From contig WKFI01000001.1 in assembly GCA_014872875.1 (NCBI GenBank), positions 48,587 through 112,586 on the forward strand: a stretch of DNA of 64,000 bases. Reading direction: 5' to 3'. This DNA comes from Paracoccaceae bacterium (GTDB lineage: Bacteria; Pseudomonadota; Alphaproteobacteria; Rhodobacterales; Rhodobacteraceae). Shown here piece after piece: positions 1 to 8,463 of the stretch (within the stretch, counting starts at the first letter, position 1; the number at the start of each line of letters is the position of its first letter). The notes beneath the pieces are model-generated. The model was given only the letters and a program-made list of their open reading frames with translations, had not been told where the DNA came from and made no database searches. Made by a program: the position numbers and the translations under genes.

Positions 1-1
1 G

Positions 2-409
2 TTCCACTTCCCCAACGGCTATGCCGCAATGGGGTTCGGCCTGCCTGTCGCCATCGGGATGAAGATCGGTGCGGGCGACAAACCGGTGGCCTGCATCACC
101 GGCGATGGCTCGTTCCAGATGACCTGCGAGGAACTAGCGGCAGCGGTCGAACAAAAGCTGTCGATGCCCATCGTCGTCTGGTCCAATGACGGTTATCAGG
201 AAATCCGGGAATATATGGACAGCAAGGGCCTGCCCACCATCGGCTGCACCATCTACAACCCCGAGTTCAAGAAGATCGCCGAGGCCTTCGGCGCCCATGG
301 CCGCCGCCCGCAAAGCGCCGAAGAACTGCGCGAAGCGTTAGAATTCGCGCTGCAGGCAGACGGGCCGACCATCATCGAAATCGACGAAAAGGACGCCTGG
401 CTGCAATAG
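2..409 (+). CDS. Thiamine-diphosphate-dependent enzyme, C-terminal part (gene enters from left edge)
   Basis: The reading frame is open from base 2, so the gene begins outside the window; 135 residues are visible. This is the PP (ThDP-binding) domain of the acetolactate synthase / 2-oxoacid decarboxylase / glyoxylate carboligase superfamily. It holds the metal-ThDP motif GDGSFQ followed about 27 residues later by the Asn of WSNDGY, and it ends in the usual IIEIDE stretch. These enzymes decarboxylate or ligate 2-oxoacids in the cytoplasm. It lies 29 bp before the desaturase gene on the same strand and probably belongs to that operon. The substrate cannot be told without the N-terminal half. 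Confidence 0.85.
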   Translation, partial: FHFPNGYAAMGFGLPVAIGMKIGAGDKPVACITGDGSFQMTCEELAAAVEQKLSMPIVVWSNDGYQEIREYMDSKGLPTIGCTIYNPEFKKIAEAFGAHGRRPQSAEELREALEFALQADGPTIIEIDEKDAWLQ

Positions 410-438
410 CGGCCGGGCCCCGGAGTGGAGGGCGCGCC

Positions 439-1452
439 ATGATCACCAATGCAACCACGTCCAACATCCATATGGACAAGAAACAGCTCAAGGCGCTGAT
501 GCGGCGCAGCGACCGGCCCGGGCTGAAATACCTGATCTCATGGGTGGCGCTGCTGGTAGTGACCGGCATCCCGGTGATGCTGAGCGTGGGCACCTGGTGG
601 TTCATCCCCGCCATCCTGCTCTATTCCGGCTGTTTCGCGGTGTCAGCCTATGCGCTGTCACACGAATGCGCCCATGGCACTGCCTTTCGCACCCGCTGGC
701 TGAACGAGGCGGTGTTCTGGGTGACCTCGTTGCTTTATTACGAAGAACCCCTGCACCGCCGCTATTCCCACGCCAGCCACCACACCCACACCTGGATCGA
801 GGGCGAAGACAACCAGATGCCCTACGCCCCGATCCCGCTGACCTTCGCGGGCTGGGTCGAGGAGATCCTGGGCCTGGGTCTCTACTGGCATCAAACCAAG
901 ATGTTCGTGCTGCATTCGCTTGGGATCTTTTCCGACAACGTCAAACGGGTGACGCCGGAAAGCGAACTGCCCCGGATGCAGCGCAACACGCAGATCTGTG
1001 TCGCAATCTATGTCGGCCTGGCGGCGGTCAGCATCTGGGCGGGCTGGATGTGGCCGGTGTATCTGATCGTCCTGCCCCGTGTGCTGGGCGGCCCGATCAT
1101 GAACGCCTTCATCCTGATGCAGCATGTCGAAATGGCGGAAAACCAGCCCAATATCGTGCAATCCACCCGCAGTTTCCGCACCAACTGGTTCTTTCAGTTC
1201 CTCTATTTCAACATGAACCACCACATCGAACATCACCTCTATCCCACGGTGCCGTTCCACGCCCTGCCCAAGCTTAGCGCAAAGCTGGGCGACCAGCTGC
1301 CCGACCCGGATCCCGGCTTTCTCAGCACCCATTGGGAAGTTCTGAAAATCACCATCCGCCGCTCGCTGGGGCGCAACGACCGGTCCCGCAAGATCCGCCA
1401 AGCCTTTTCCGACGACCTGACAGGAGCCGACCATGACCGCTCAATGGCATGA
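439..1452 (+). CDS. Membrane fatty-acid-desaturase-like di-iron oxygenase
   Basis: 337 residues of the FA_desaturase (PF00487) / alkane hydroxylase superfamily. Three histidine clusters that bind the di-iron centre are visible: HECAH near residue 74, HRRYSHASHH near 108 and NHHIEHH near 260. Several hydrophobic segments lie between them (for example after residue 34 and around 190-215), as expected for an inner-membrane enzyme. The gene overlaps the following Rieske ferredoxin gene by 20 bp. A membrane di-iron oxygenase with a dedicated Rieske electron donor resembles XylM/AlkB-type hydroxylases or ferredoxin-fed desaturases. The neighbours (M24 enzyme, PanB-like, ThDP enzyme) point to a small-molecule catabolic role more than to lipid desaturation; this is inference. 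Confidence 0.85.
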   Translation: MITNATTSNIHMDKKQLKALMRRSDRPGLKYLISWVALLVVTGIPVMLSVGTWWFIPAILLYSGCFAVSAYALSHECAHGTAFRTRWLNEAVFWVTSLLYYEEPLHRRYSHASHHTHTWIEGEDNQMPYAPIPLTFAGWVEEILGLGLYWHQTKMFVLHSLGIFSDNVKRVTPESELPRMQRNTQICVAIYVGLAAVSIWAGWMWPVYLIVLPRVLGGPIMNAFILMQHVEMAENQPNIVQSTRSFRTNWFFQFLYFNMNHHIEHHLYPTVPFHALPKLSAKLGDQLPDPDPGFLSTHWEVLKITIRRSLGRNDRSRKIRQAFSDDLTGADHDRSMA

Positions 1453-1744
1453 CGCCTGCGCCACCGATGATGTGGACGACGAAGACCTGATCACCCTGAA
1501 GCTCGCCGACCAGGTGGTCGCGATCTACAACACGCCCGAAGGCTTCTTCGCCACCGCCGGCATGTGTACGCACGAGGATGAATCGCTCGACGGTGGGCTG
1601 GTGATGGACGGCGTGATCGAATGCCCGCTGCACCAGGGCCGGTTCTGCGTGCGCACCGGAAAGGCGCTCAGCGCGCCTGCGGTGGAGAACCTCGTGACTT
1701 ACGAATTGCAGGTCCGCGATGGCCGTGTCTGGGTGAGGGTCTGA
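1433..1744 (+). CDS. Rieske [2Fe-2S] ferredoxin subunit
   Basis: 103 residues, the normal size for the small Rieske ferredoxins that feed electrons to oxygenases. The cluster ligands are clear: CTH near residue 44 and CPLH 17 residues later, followed by GRFCV. The start at 1433 lies inside the end of the desaturase gene, with an AGGAG-like element just before it, so the two are translationally coupled and probably work together. No ferredoxin reductase is seen nearby; the separate plant-type ferredoxin at 5368-5691 is on the other strand. The family assignment is firm, the partner is inferred from overlap. Confidence 0.88.
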   Translation: MTAQWHDACATDDVDDEDLITLKLADQVVAIYNTPEGFFATAGMCTHEDESLDGGLVMDGVIECPLHQGRFCVRTGKALSAPAVENLVTYELQVRDGRVWVRV

Positions 1745-1748
1745 TCCA

Positions 1749-3002
1749 ATGCGCTTTGCCGACATGACCCTGACCCAGGCCGCCCGCACTACGCCGGTGG
1801 TCGAAATGACCGACACGCTGGAAATGATCGATCTGGCGAAAATGAGGGCGTACCGCCTGCAACGTCTGCGGGACGAGATGAAACGCCAGGACGTGGGCGG
1901 CTGCGTGCTGACCTCGGTCTATTCGATCCGCTATGCCACCGGCATGCGTGATGCAGGGATCATGCAAAGCCACATTCCGCTGAGCTATTTGTTTGTCCCC
2001 GCCGAAGGACCCACGGTCTATTTCGACGGCGAAACCGGCAAGCAGATCGCCCAAGGGCTGGAGACGATTGACGAGCTGGGCGACGAGGCAATCCAGATCT
2101 CCTACATGTTCGCGGGCCAGCGTATGGATGAGATGATCGACCGCTGGGTCAACCAGATCGCCGCGCTGATGCAGCGCCACGGCGGCGGCAGCACACGGCT
2201 GGGCGTCGAAAGTCCGGTGCCGCAAGTCGCCGCGCTGTTTGCAAACAAAGGGTTGGAGGTCGTCCACGCCCACAAGGTGATCGAACCCGCCCGCGCCATC
2301 AAATCGGTCGAGGAAATCCTCTGCATGAACTACGCCATTGCGGTGGCCGAAGACGGCATGTGGCGGATGCGCGAAGCCTTGCGCCCCGGCATGACCGAGA
2401 TCGAGCTTTGGTCGCATCTGTGGAAGGCCAATGTGGAGGCCGGCGGCGACTGGATCGAAGGCCGCCTGCTGGCCGCCGGGGACCGCACCAACCCCTGGCT
2501 GCAGGAAGCCTCGGGCCGGATCATCCGCCCGGGCGAGCTGGTGGCGTTCGATACCGATATGGTCGGCCCGTTTGGCTATTCGGCGGATGTCTCGCGCACC
2601 TATTACTGTGGCTCGGGCCGCCCGACCGACTACCAGCGTGAACTCTACGGCCGCGCCTATGAAGAGATCCAGCATAATCTCGAACTCATGAAACCCGGCA
2701 TGTCGTTTCGCGAGGTGACAGAAAAAGGTTTCAAACAGCCCGAACAGTTCCGCGACCAGCACTACGCGGTGATGGCCCATGGCATCGGCATGTCCGACGA
2801 ATGGCCCTGCATTTACTACCCGCAGGACGAAGCGCTGATTTACGACGGCGAGCTGTTGCCCGGCATGGCCATGTGCGTCGAAAGCTATGTGGGCGAGGTC
2901 GGCGGGGCCGAAGGCGTCAAGCTGGAGGAACAGGTGCTGATCACCGAGGACGGTTACGAGCTGCTGTCGAAATTCCCATTCGAAGACACCCTGTTGTCCT
3001 GA
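1749..3002 (+). CDS. M24-family metalloprotein resembling DMSP lyase DddP
   Basis: 417 residues with the pita-bread fold of the M24 (creatinase / aminopeptidase P) family. Metal ligands are visible in order: FDTD (about 267), ADVSRT (about 279), HGIGMSDEWP (about 343), CVESYVGEVGG (about 377) and KLEEQVLITE (about 392). These blocks, and GGDWIEGRLLAAGDRTNPW earlier, match my recollection of DddP, the iron-dependent DMSP lyase of roseobacters, better than Xaa-Pro peptidases or creatinase. It is not identical to DddP: the N-terminal region differs clearly. The gene is 4 bp after the Rieske ferredoxin gene and 27 bp before the PanB-like gene, so it is in one operon. The substrate might be DMSP or another carboxylate; a peptidase or creatinase-like role is less likely. 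Confidence 0.75.
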   Translation: MRFADMTLTQAARTTPVVEMTDTLEMIDLAKMRAYRLQRLRDEMKRQDVGGCVLTSVYSIRYATGMRDAGIMQSHIPLSYLFVPAEGPTVYFDGETGKQIAQGLETIDELGDEAIQISYMFAGQRMDEMIDRWVNQIAALMQRHGGGSTRLGVESPVPQVAALFANKGLEVVHAHKVIEPARAIKSVEEILCMNYAIAVAEDGMWRMREALRPGMTEIELWSHLWKANVEAGGDWIEGRLLAAGDRTNPWLQEASGRIIRPGELVAFDTDMVGPFGYSADVSRTYYCGSGRPTDYQRELYGRAYEEIQHNLELMKPGMSFREVTEKGFKQPEQFRDQHYAVMAHGIGMSDEWPCIYYPQDEALIYDGELLPGMAMCVESYVGEVGGAEGVKLEEQVLITEDGYELLSKFPFEDTLLS

Positions 3003-3029
3003 TCCGGACCCGCAACGAAAGGCCGCCTC

Positions 3030-3854
3030 ATGCGCAATATCTACACGTTCAACGGCACCCCCGCCCAACGCAATTTCACCGTCGCCGACCTGCGCGCCCG
3101 CAAGGGCGCCAAGGACAAGCTGACCATGGTGAACCCCTCCAGCCCCGCCGAAGCCGCCGCCGCGGTCGAGGCCGGGATTGACCTGTTCACCCTCTGGGAC
3201 GAGCAGGTGGAAATGGTGCGCGAAGTCGCCCCCACCACTTTCGCCGGTTCCGGCATGGGCTGGGAACAGCATGCCACCAATGACGACATCCTGCGCGCTG
3301 CAATCAAATCCATGGAGCGCGGGGCCGATTTCTTTTACACCAACCGCAGCTATGACGCGGTCGAGCTGCTGGCCAAGAACGGCATCCCGGTGCAGGCGCA
3401 TATGGGGCTGATCCCGCGCCTGTCGACCTGGGTCGGCGGCCTGCGCGCCATCGGCAAAACAGCGGAAGAGGCAATGGAGCTATACCGCACCTTCAAACGG
3501 CTTGAGGATGTCGGCTGTTTCGCGGTGGAAATCGAATGCGTCGCCGAAGAGGCGCTGCTGGCGCTGAACGACAAGACCAGCATCGTCACCTGCTCGCTGG
3601 GCTCAGGCTATGCCGGCGACATCATCTTTCTGTTCCTGCACGACATCTGCGGCGAGGCCCCGAATGACCCCAAACACGCCCGCGCATTTGGCGATGTCGC
3701 GCGGTTGCACCAGCAGATCCATTCCGAACGGGTCGAAGCGATGCGCAAGTTCCGCAACGCCGTGAACGAAGGCTCGTTTCCCGGGCCCAAGGAAACCGTC
3801 CACATGCCGGCCGAAGAGGTCGAAAAGCTCGCCGAGGCGCTGGACAAGCTGTGA
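3030..3854 (+). CDS. PanB-like TIM-barrel protein (ketopantoate hydroxymethyltransferase / PEP mutase superfamily)
   Basis: 274 residues. It resembles 3-methyl-2-oxobutanoate hydroxymethyltransferase: QAHMGLIPRLSTWVGG aligns with the family's AHIGLTPQ block, and AVEIECVAEE (about 163-172) carries the catalytic Glu position of PanB's LECVP. It also has the IVTCSLGSGYAGD stretch before LHDICG. True PanB transfers hydroxymethyl from 5,10-methylene-THF to 2-oxoisovalerate in pantothenate synthesis. Here no panC is nearby, and the gene sits at the end of a catabolic-looking operon with a ThDP enzyme and an M24 enzyme. It may therefore do a related aldol-type reaction on another 2-oxoacid. Family is solid, function open. 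Confidence 0.75.
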   Translation: MRNIYTFNGTPAQRNFTVADLRARKGAKDKLTMVNPSSPAEAAAAVEAGIDLFTLWDEQVEMVREVAPTTFAGSGMGWEQHATNDDILRAAIKSMERGADFFYTNRSYDAVELLAKNGIPVQAHMGLIPRLSTWVGGLRAIGKTAEEAMELYRTFKRLEDVGCFAVEIECVAEEALLALNDKTSIVTCSLGSGYAGDIIFLFLHDICGEAPNDPKHARAFGDVARLHQQIHSERVEAMRKFRNAVNEGSFPGPKETVHMPAEEVEKLAEALDKL

Positions 3855-3883
3855 GGCTTTGACGGCGGTTCACCTGCGCGCGG

Positions 3884-3916
3884 CCTCCGGTTAGTCTGCC
3901 CCTGCCGAGCCGGAGG
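3884..3916 (+). promoter_or_regulatory. Inverted repeat covering the Shine-Dalgarno of the VOC gene
   Basis: CCTCCGG (3884-3890) can pair with CCGGAGG (3910-3916) across a 19-nt loop. The right arm overlaps the strong ribosome-binding element GGAGGGAGG (3912-3920) of the gene starting at 3931. If the stem forms in the mRNA it would mask that site; it could also just be the weak end of the upstream operon. No T-run follows, so a classical terminator is unlikely. Confidence 0.3.
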
Positions 3917-3930
3917 GAGGGCGCAAAAGG

Positions 3931-4359
3931 ATGAAGCTGAAACACATCAGCCTGACCGTCCGGGACATTGACCGGCTCACCCGGTTCTATATGAGCGTCT
4001 TCGGGTGTGAGATCCACCGCCCCCTCACCCCCCTGAAAGGCGCCGCGTTTGCCAAGGGCAACGGGCTTCCTGGCGTGGATATCCGCTCCGTCTGGCTCTC
4101 CTTGCCCGGATCAGACGCGTTTCTTGAGCTGCTGGACTACAGCGAAACAGCGCCCCGCAACCCGCCCCGCGTGAACAAGCCGGGCTGGGGCCATCTGTCC
4201 TTCGCCGTGCCCGATATCCACCAGACCTGCGCGTGGATCATCGAACATGGTGGGGACTGGCAGGGCGAGATCACCAATCTCGGCACCGGCGCCTCACCCT
4301 TTCTGGCCGTCTACATGCGCGATCCCGAAGACAACATTCTGGAGCTGGAACAGGGCTGA
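3931..4359 (+). CDS. VOC / glyoxalase-like domain protein
   Basis: 142 residues. It starts KLKHISLTVRDIDRLTRFY, the standard opening of the vicinal-oxygen-chelate fold, and ends with FLAVYMRDPEDNILELEQ, which carries the metal-binding Glu seen in glyoxalase I, fosfomycin-resistance and extradiol-dioxygenase relatives. His-6 and the terminal Glu are plausible metal ligands. Start chosen for the GGAGGGAGG element 11 bp upstream. It is 76 bp after the PanB-like gene and may still belong to that operon. The reaction (isomerase, dioxygenase, epimerase) cannot be told from sequence alone. Confidence 0.8.
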   Translation: MKLKHISLTVRDIDRLTRFYMSVFGCEIHRPLTPLKGAAFAKGNGLPGVDIRSVWLSLPGSDAFLELLDYSETAPRNPPRVNKPGWGHLSFAVPDIHQTCAWIIEHGGDWQGEITNLGTGASPFLAVYMRDPEDNILELEQG

Positions 4360-4364
4360 TCCCG

Positions 4365-4715
4365 CTACCCCGCGTCGGCATCCAGCTCTGCCTGACCCCA
4401 GATCTCCAGCGCGTCGATCACCGGTTTCAGGCTGTGGCCTTTTTCGGTTAGCGAATACTCCACATGCGGCGGCACCACGTCGTGCACCTCGCGATGCACC
4501 AGCCCACCTTCGACCAGCGATTTCAGCTGCGCCGTCAACAGCCGCTGCGAAATTCCGTTCAGGTCCCGTTTCAGAGCGTTAAAGCGGCGCGGCCTCTCCA
4601 TCAGCTCATAGAGGATCAGCAGGGTCCACTTACCGCTGATCACGCTCAGCGTGCGGCGCACCGGGCAGGTCAAATAGCCTTCCGGAAAGATCTTCTTGGC
4701 GGTCTCTGCGGTCAT
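4365..4715 (-). CDS. HxlR-family winged-helix transcriptional regulator
   Basis: 116 residues with the family layout: CPVRRTLSVISGKWTLLILYEL at the start (the Cys lies where redox-sensing HxlR members such as YodB keep theirs), then RFNALKRDLNGISQRLLTAQLK as recognition helix, and YSLTEKGHSLKPVID in the wing. It binds DNA as a dimer and typically represses a divergent neighbour. It is transcribed away from the SnoaL-like gene at 4835, with an imperfect palindrome between them. The likely target is that gene plus its own promoter. Confidence 0.88.
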   Translation of the reverse strand: MTAETAKKIFPEGYLTCPVRRTLSVISGKWTLLILYELMERPRRFNALKRDLNGISQRLLTAQLKSLVEGGLVHREVHDVVPPHVEYSLTEKGHSLKPVIDALEIWGQAELDADAG

Positions 4716-4732
4716 AGCGCACTCCGGCTTTC

Positions 4733-4750
4733 AGTACCCTTTTGGATACT
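4733..4750. promoter_or_regulatory. Probable HxlR operator
   Basis: AGTACCC (4733-4739), TTTT, GGATACT (4744-4750): a 7-bp inverted repeat with one mismatch, 18 bp upstream of the HxlR start and in the divergent gap before 4835. HxlR regulators bind such short dyads; a half-site-like GTACT recurs at 4768-4772. Assignment is by position and symmetry. Confidence 0.45.
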
Positions 4751-4834
4751 ACTTGCTAAAATAGTGCGTACTGGACGCAATGTTTCTACCCCTTATGTAG
4801 CGGTCATCGTTTCGACAGGAAAGGACCCCGAAAC

Positions 4835-5317
4835 ATGAAAACCTTGAAAACCCTCGCCGCTGCAGGAGCTTTGATGATGACCGCCGCAACCACAGCCCTG
4901 GCCAATGACGCCGTTGAAACCATCCGTGATTTCTATGCAGTGGCCGATGCCCGCCCAATGGACGCCACCGCGCTGCGCGGCTATTTCGCCGATGACTTCA
5001 CCGATCATGACGGGCATCACGACGGCAACCATGCCGACGCCGTGGCCGGGCTTTATGGCGCGCTGGCCGCTGGGGCGCCGGATTCGACGCATGAGCTGGC
5101 GATGGTACTGCCCTCGGGCGAGGACAAGGCGATCGTCTACTGGCGCTACACCGGCACCAACACCGACAATCTGTTTGGCATGCCCACCATGGATCCGGTG
5201 CGGGCCTTTGACATCGCAGGGATCGAGATCTTTACCATCAAGGACGGCAAGATCACCGACATGTGGCATGTCGAAGAGATCGCCAAACTGGTAGAAAGCC
5301 TGACAGGCGAACAGTAA
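4835..5317 (+). CDS. Exported SnoaL/NTF2-like protein
   Basis: 160 residues. The first about 23 residues form a signal peptide (KTLKTLAAAGALMMTAATTALA, then NDAVE), so the product is probably periplasmic. The rest is an NTF2-like alpha+beta barrel: ETIRDFYAVADARPMDA, ADDFTDHDGHHDGN, and DIAGIEIFTIKDGKITDMW near the end, which is typical of SnoaL-like polyketide-cyclase relatives. It lies divergent to the HxlR regulator gene, so it is probably induced by the signal that HxlR senses. No catalytic role can be assigned. Confidence 0.8.
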   Translation: MKTLKTLAAAGALMMTAATTALANDAVETIRDFYAVADARPMDATALRGYFADDFTDHDGHHDGNHADAVAGLYGALAAGAPDSTHELAMVLPSGEDKAIVYWRYTGTNTDNLFGMPTMDPVRAFDIAGIEIFTIKDGKITDMWHVEEIAKLVESLTGEQ

Positions 5318-5327
5318 CAGGGGCGGG

Positions 5328-5344
5328 CGGGTCGAACAGACCCG
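5328..5344. terminator. Candidate bidirectional terminator
   Basis: CGGGTC (5328-5333), GAACA loop, GACCCG (5339-5344), extended by a G-T pair, lies between two convergent genes (stops at 5317 and 5368). No strong T-run follows, so termination efficiency is uncertain. Confidence 0.4.
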
Positions 5345-5367
5345 TCCACACCCAAACCTTCCGCGAT

Positions 5368-6094
<727 letters not shown>

Positions 6095-6194
6095 TTTTTT
6101 GTCCCATCCTAGAGCGCTCCCAAGCCCCAAATCTTCGTGGGGCGGCAGAAGGGCGCAAAATCTCCGGTATCTGCAAGCCTAGACTGCGATACCT

Positions 6195-6299
6195 GCTGAT
6201 TCAGCCAAAAAACAATCAGAAATCAAACAAAAAATTCATGTTAGGCATATCTAATCTGCGCATTAGATAAAATAAAGGTTGCAAAATTACTGATTCAGC
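6195..6299. promoter_or_regulatory. Divergent control region with palindromic operator (6248-6269) and repeated 10-mer
   Basis: The AT-rich gap 6095-6378 separates the minus-strand SnoaL gene from the ABC importer. It contains a perfect inverted repeat TATCTAAT (6248-6255), 6 nt, ATTAGATA (6262-6269), and the 10-mer CTGATTCAGC twice (6196-6205 and 6290-6299). Both lie 80-185 bp before the permease start. They look like binding sites for a repressor or activator of the transporter; which regulator is not evident, the closest being the LysR at 9218-10132. Confidence 0.5.
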
Positions 6300-6378
6300 A
6301 TAACCTGATTCGTAATTCGCAAGCCACGCTTCCCGCCTTGCCCCGGGCAGGGAGAGCGGCCCCAACAGGAGGGACCTT

Positions 6379-7248
6379 GTGACCGGAACAGTCAGCAATT
6401 CCACGAGCCCGGCAGGCATGCCGAAACCGACCCCTCAACCAAATGCACCCGCGCCCCGGCGTCGGTTCTTTGAGTTCAAGAAAGACATCCCCGCCAGCTG
6501 GAGCGTGATCCTCGGCATCGCCGTTTGGGCCTGTTTCTTCGGGCTCTGGGAGTTTGCCGTCTGGCAGCAATGGGCCAACGCCATCCTGCTGCCCGGCCCT
6601 GGCAAGGTGCTGGGCGCACTGTACACGATGTTTGCCGACAATGGTTTTCTGAGTGACGTGCTGATCAGCGTGTGGCGGGTCCTGTTCAGCTTTGGCCTGG
6701 CCTGCGCCGTCGCCATCCCGCTGGGGATCCTGATGGGCACTTTCCGCACGGTTGAAGCGTTCTTCAGCCCGTTCGTTTCAGCCTGGCGTTACTTGCCCGC
6801 ACCCTCGTTCATCCCGTTGCTGTTGATGTGGTTCGGCGCGGGCGACACCCAGAAACTGGCCCTGCTGTTCATTGGTGTGATCTGGTTCCTGATCACGCTG
6901 ATCTCGGACCATGTCAAAGCGGTGCCCGCAGACCTGATCCGAACTTCGGTCACCTTGGGTGGCAGCCGCTGGCAGGTGCTGCGCACCGTGGTAGTCCCGG
7001 CCTCGCTTCCCAATATCACCATCGCCATGCGTCAGATGCTGGCGGTCAGCTGGACCTATCTGGTGATCGCCGAAATCACCGCTGCAGACGCCGGGATCGG
7101 TGCCGTAATGATGCGTGCCAAACGGTTCCTGCATGTCGATGAAATCATGGCGGGCATTCTGGTGATCGGCGTCCTCGGGCTGTTGTTCGACTTCCTGCTG
7201 CGCCAAGTCTACCGCTTCGCGTTCCCCTATCTGGAGGGCCAGAACTGA
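6379..7248 (+). CDS. ABC transporter permease, SsuC/TauC type
   Basis: 289 residues. GTG start at 6379, preceded by AGGAGGG. Six or so hydrophobic segments (the first around residues 45-65) and the permease coupling stretch VPADLIRTSVTLGGSRWQVL followed by LPNITIAMRQMLAVSW, which contacts the ATPase. This is the inner-membrane channel of the nitrate/sulfonate/taurine/thiamine-precursor class of importers. It forms an operon with the binding protein (7336) and ATPase (8464). The substrate is not predictable; such systems take up alkylsulfonates, pyrimidines, riboflavin or aromatic acids. Confidence 0.9.
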   Translation: MTGTVSNSTSPAGMPKPTPQPNAPAPRRRFFEFKKDIPASWSVILGIAVWACFFGLWEFAVWQQWANAILLPGPGKVLGALYTMFADNGFLSDVLISVWRVLFSFGLACAVAIPLGILMGTFRTVEAFFSPFVSAWRYLPAPSFIPLLLMWFGAGDTQKLALLFIGVIWFLITLISDHVKAVPADLIRTSVTLGGSRWQVLRTVVVPASLPNITIAMRQMLAVSWTYLVIAEITAADAGIGAVMMRAKRFLHVDEIMAGILVIGVLGLLFDFLLRQVYRFAFPYLEGQN

Positions 7249-7335
7249 CCTGAAACATTGAAATCCGAACAATGCCCGAAATGCGGAAACACGCATAAAA
7301 ACAACGGGCTACCCCAACAGGAGAAGGAGAAGACA

Positions 7336-8382
7336 ATGAACTGGAGCACACTGCGCAATTCGGCCTCGGCCCTGCTGATCGCCTGCGCGCCTTCCTTTGC
7401 CATCGCAGCAGAAGAGGTCAGAATCTCAGGCTTCACCTGGCCGGGATACGGTTTCTGGCACATCGCCGTCGAAAAGCAATTGGCACCCGATCTGGACCTG
7501 CAATACCAGACCATCGAGGACCCTTACGAAAGCTTCAACCTTGTTGCGGCCGACCAGATGGATGTGGTCAGCTCAACCGCCGAATTCACCCCGGTGGGTG
7601 TCGAAAGCGGACTTCCGATCAAACTGGTGGCCTTTGGCAACCTCTCGTACGGCACAGACAAGATCGTTGCGGCACCCGGAATAGAAAAGGCTGGGGATCT
7701 GGTCGGCAAGGAAGTTGCCGTCCTTGAAGGCGGATTGTCCCAGATCTTTGTGGCCATGTGGCTGGAACAAAACGGAATTTCGTATGACGCGGTGACCTAT
7801 CGCAACATCATCGCCGACGACGCGTTTGCCGCCATGATCGGTGGTGGCGTGGCCGCGTCAGAGTTCTGGGAACCCTATGGCGCCAACACCCTGAAAGCCC
7901 TTGAAGGGTCCAGCGTTCTGGCTCAGTCCAAAGAACCGTTCTGGCTGAAACACGGAGTGGTGGCCGATGGACACTACATGTCCGAAAAGTTTCTCACCGA
8001 ACGCCGGGATACCGCGCGCAAAACCCTGCGGGCCATGTATGACGCCATCGCCTGGTGGCAGGAAAACCCGGCCGAGGGCAACCAGATCATCGCCGACGGC
8101 ATGAAGATGAGTGTCGCCGACGTGGAACTGGTTCTTGGCAAGGACGGTAGCCGCACGGATGGCGGCCTGTATGTCTACGACTTCATGGAGGCCGCGCAGT
8201 TCTGTGGCTCGGTCCCTGGAAATCCGCCCTTTGATCAAAGCAATGGGCAGATCAACGACCATTGGAACCTTGTCAGCGAATGGTGGGTCAAATTCAACCT
8301 GATCAAAGCAGTTCAAGCCCCGGAAAAAGGCATCGAATGCGAACTGCACCGCGAACTGTACGACGCTGGATATCGCGGCTGA
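7336..8382 (+). CDS. NMT1/THI5-like ABC substrate-binding protein
   Basis: 348 residues; start at 7336 chosen for GGAGAAGGAGAAG just upstream and for a clean Sec signal peptide (ALLIACAPSFAIAAEE). The mature protein begins VRISGFTWPGYGFWHIAVE, typical of NMT1-like periplasmic receptors, followed by the two-lobe pattern LVAADQMDVVSSTAEF and IAGMxG-like loops. It is rather long and has Cys residues near the C-terminus (FCGSV, GIECEL) that could form a disulfide. It lies between permease and ATPase genes; a strong hairpin follows the stop. Confidence 0.85.
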   Translation: MNWSTLRNSASALLIACAPSFAIAAEEVRISGFTWPGYGFWHIAVEKQLAPDLDLQYQTIEDPYESFNLVAADQMDVVSSTAEFTPVGVESGLPIKLVAFGNLSYGTDKIVAAPGIEKAGDLVGKEVAVLEGGLSQIFVAMWLEQNGISYDAVTYRNIIADDAFAAMIGGGVAASEFWEPYGANTLKALEGSSVLAQSKEPFWLKHGVVADGHYMSEKFLTERRDTARKTLRAMYDAIAWWQENPAEGNQIIADGMKMSVADVELVLGKDGSRTDGGLYVYDFMEAAQFCGSVPGNPPFDQSNGQINDHWNLVSEWWVKFNLIKAVQAPEKGIECELHRELYDAGYRG

Positions 8383-8410
8383 TCAGTCCCGAACCGAATT
8401 GACCCGACCT

Positions 8411-8439
8411 GACCGGGCGGGTTCCCTGTCCGCCCGGTC
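8411..8439 (+). promoter_or_regulatory. Intercistronic hairpin between binding-protein and ATPase genes
   Basis: GACCGGGCGG (8411-8420), 9-nt loop, CCGCCCGGTC (8430-8439): a perfect 10-bp GC-rich stem with no T-run. Such stems after a binding-protein gene often protect the upstream mRNA and lower expression of the downstream genes, so more receptor than ATPase is made. A weak terminator is the alternative. Confidence 0.6.
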
Positions 8440-8463
8440 GCTCTCAGAACAAAAGGGCCTGCC

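Noticed and set aside
658..3401. Long minus-strand open frames (258 and 577 aa) opposite the desaturase, M24 and PanB-like genes
   Set aside because: They are antisense shadows typical of GC-rich DNA, without domain motifs, and the plus-strand genes there have complete catalytic signatures.
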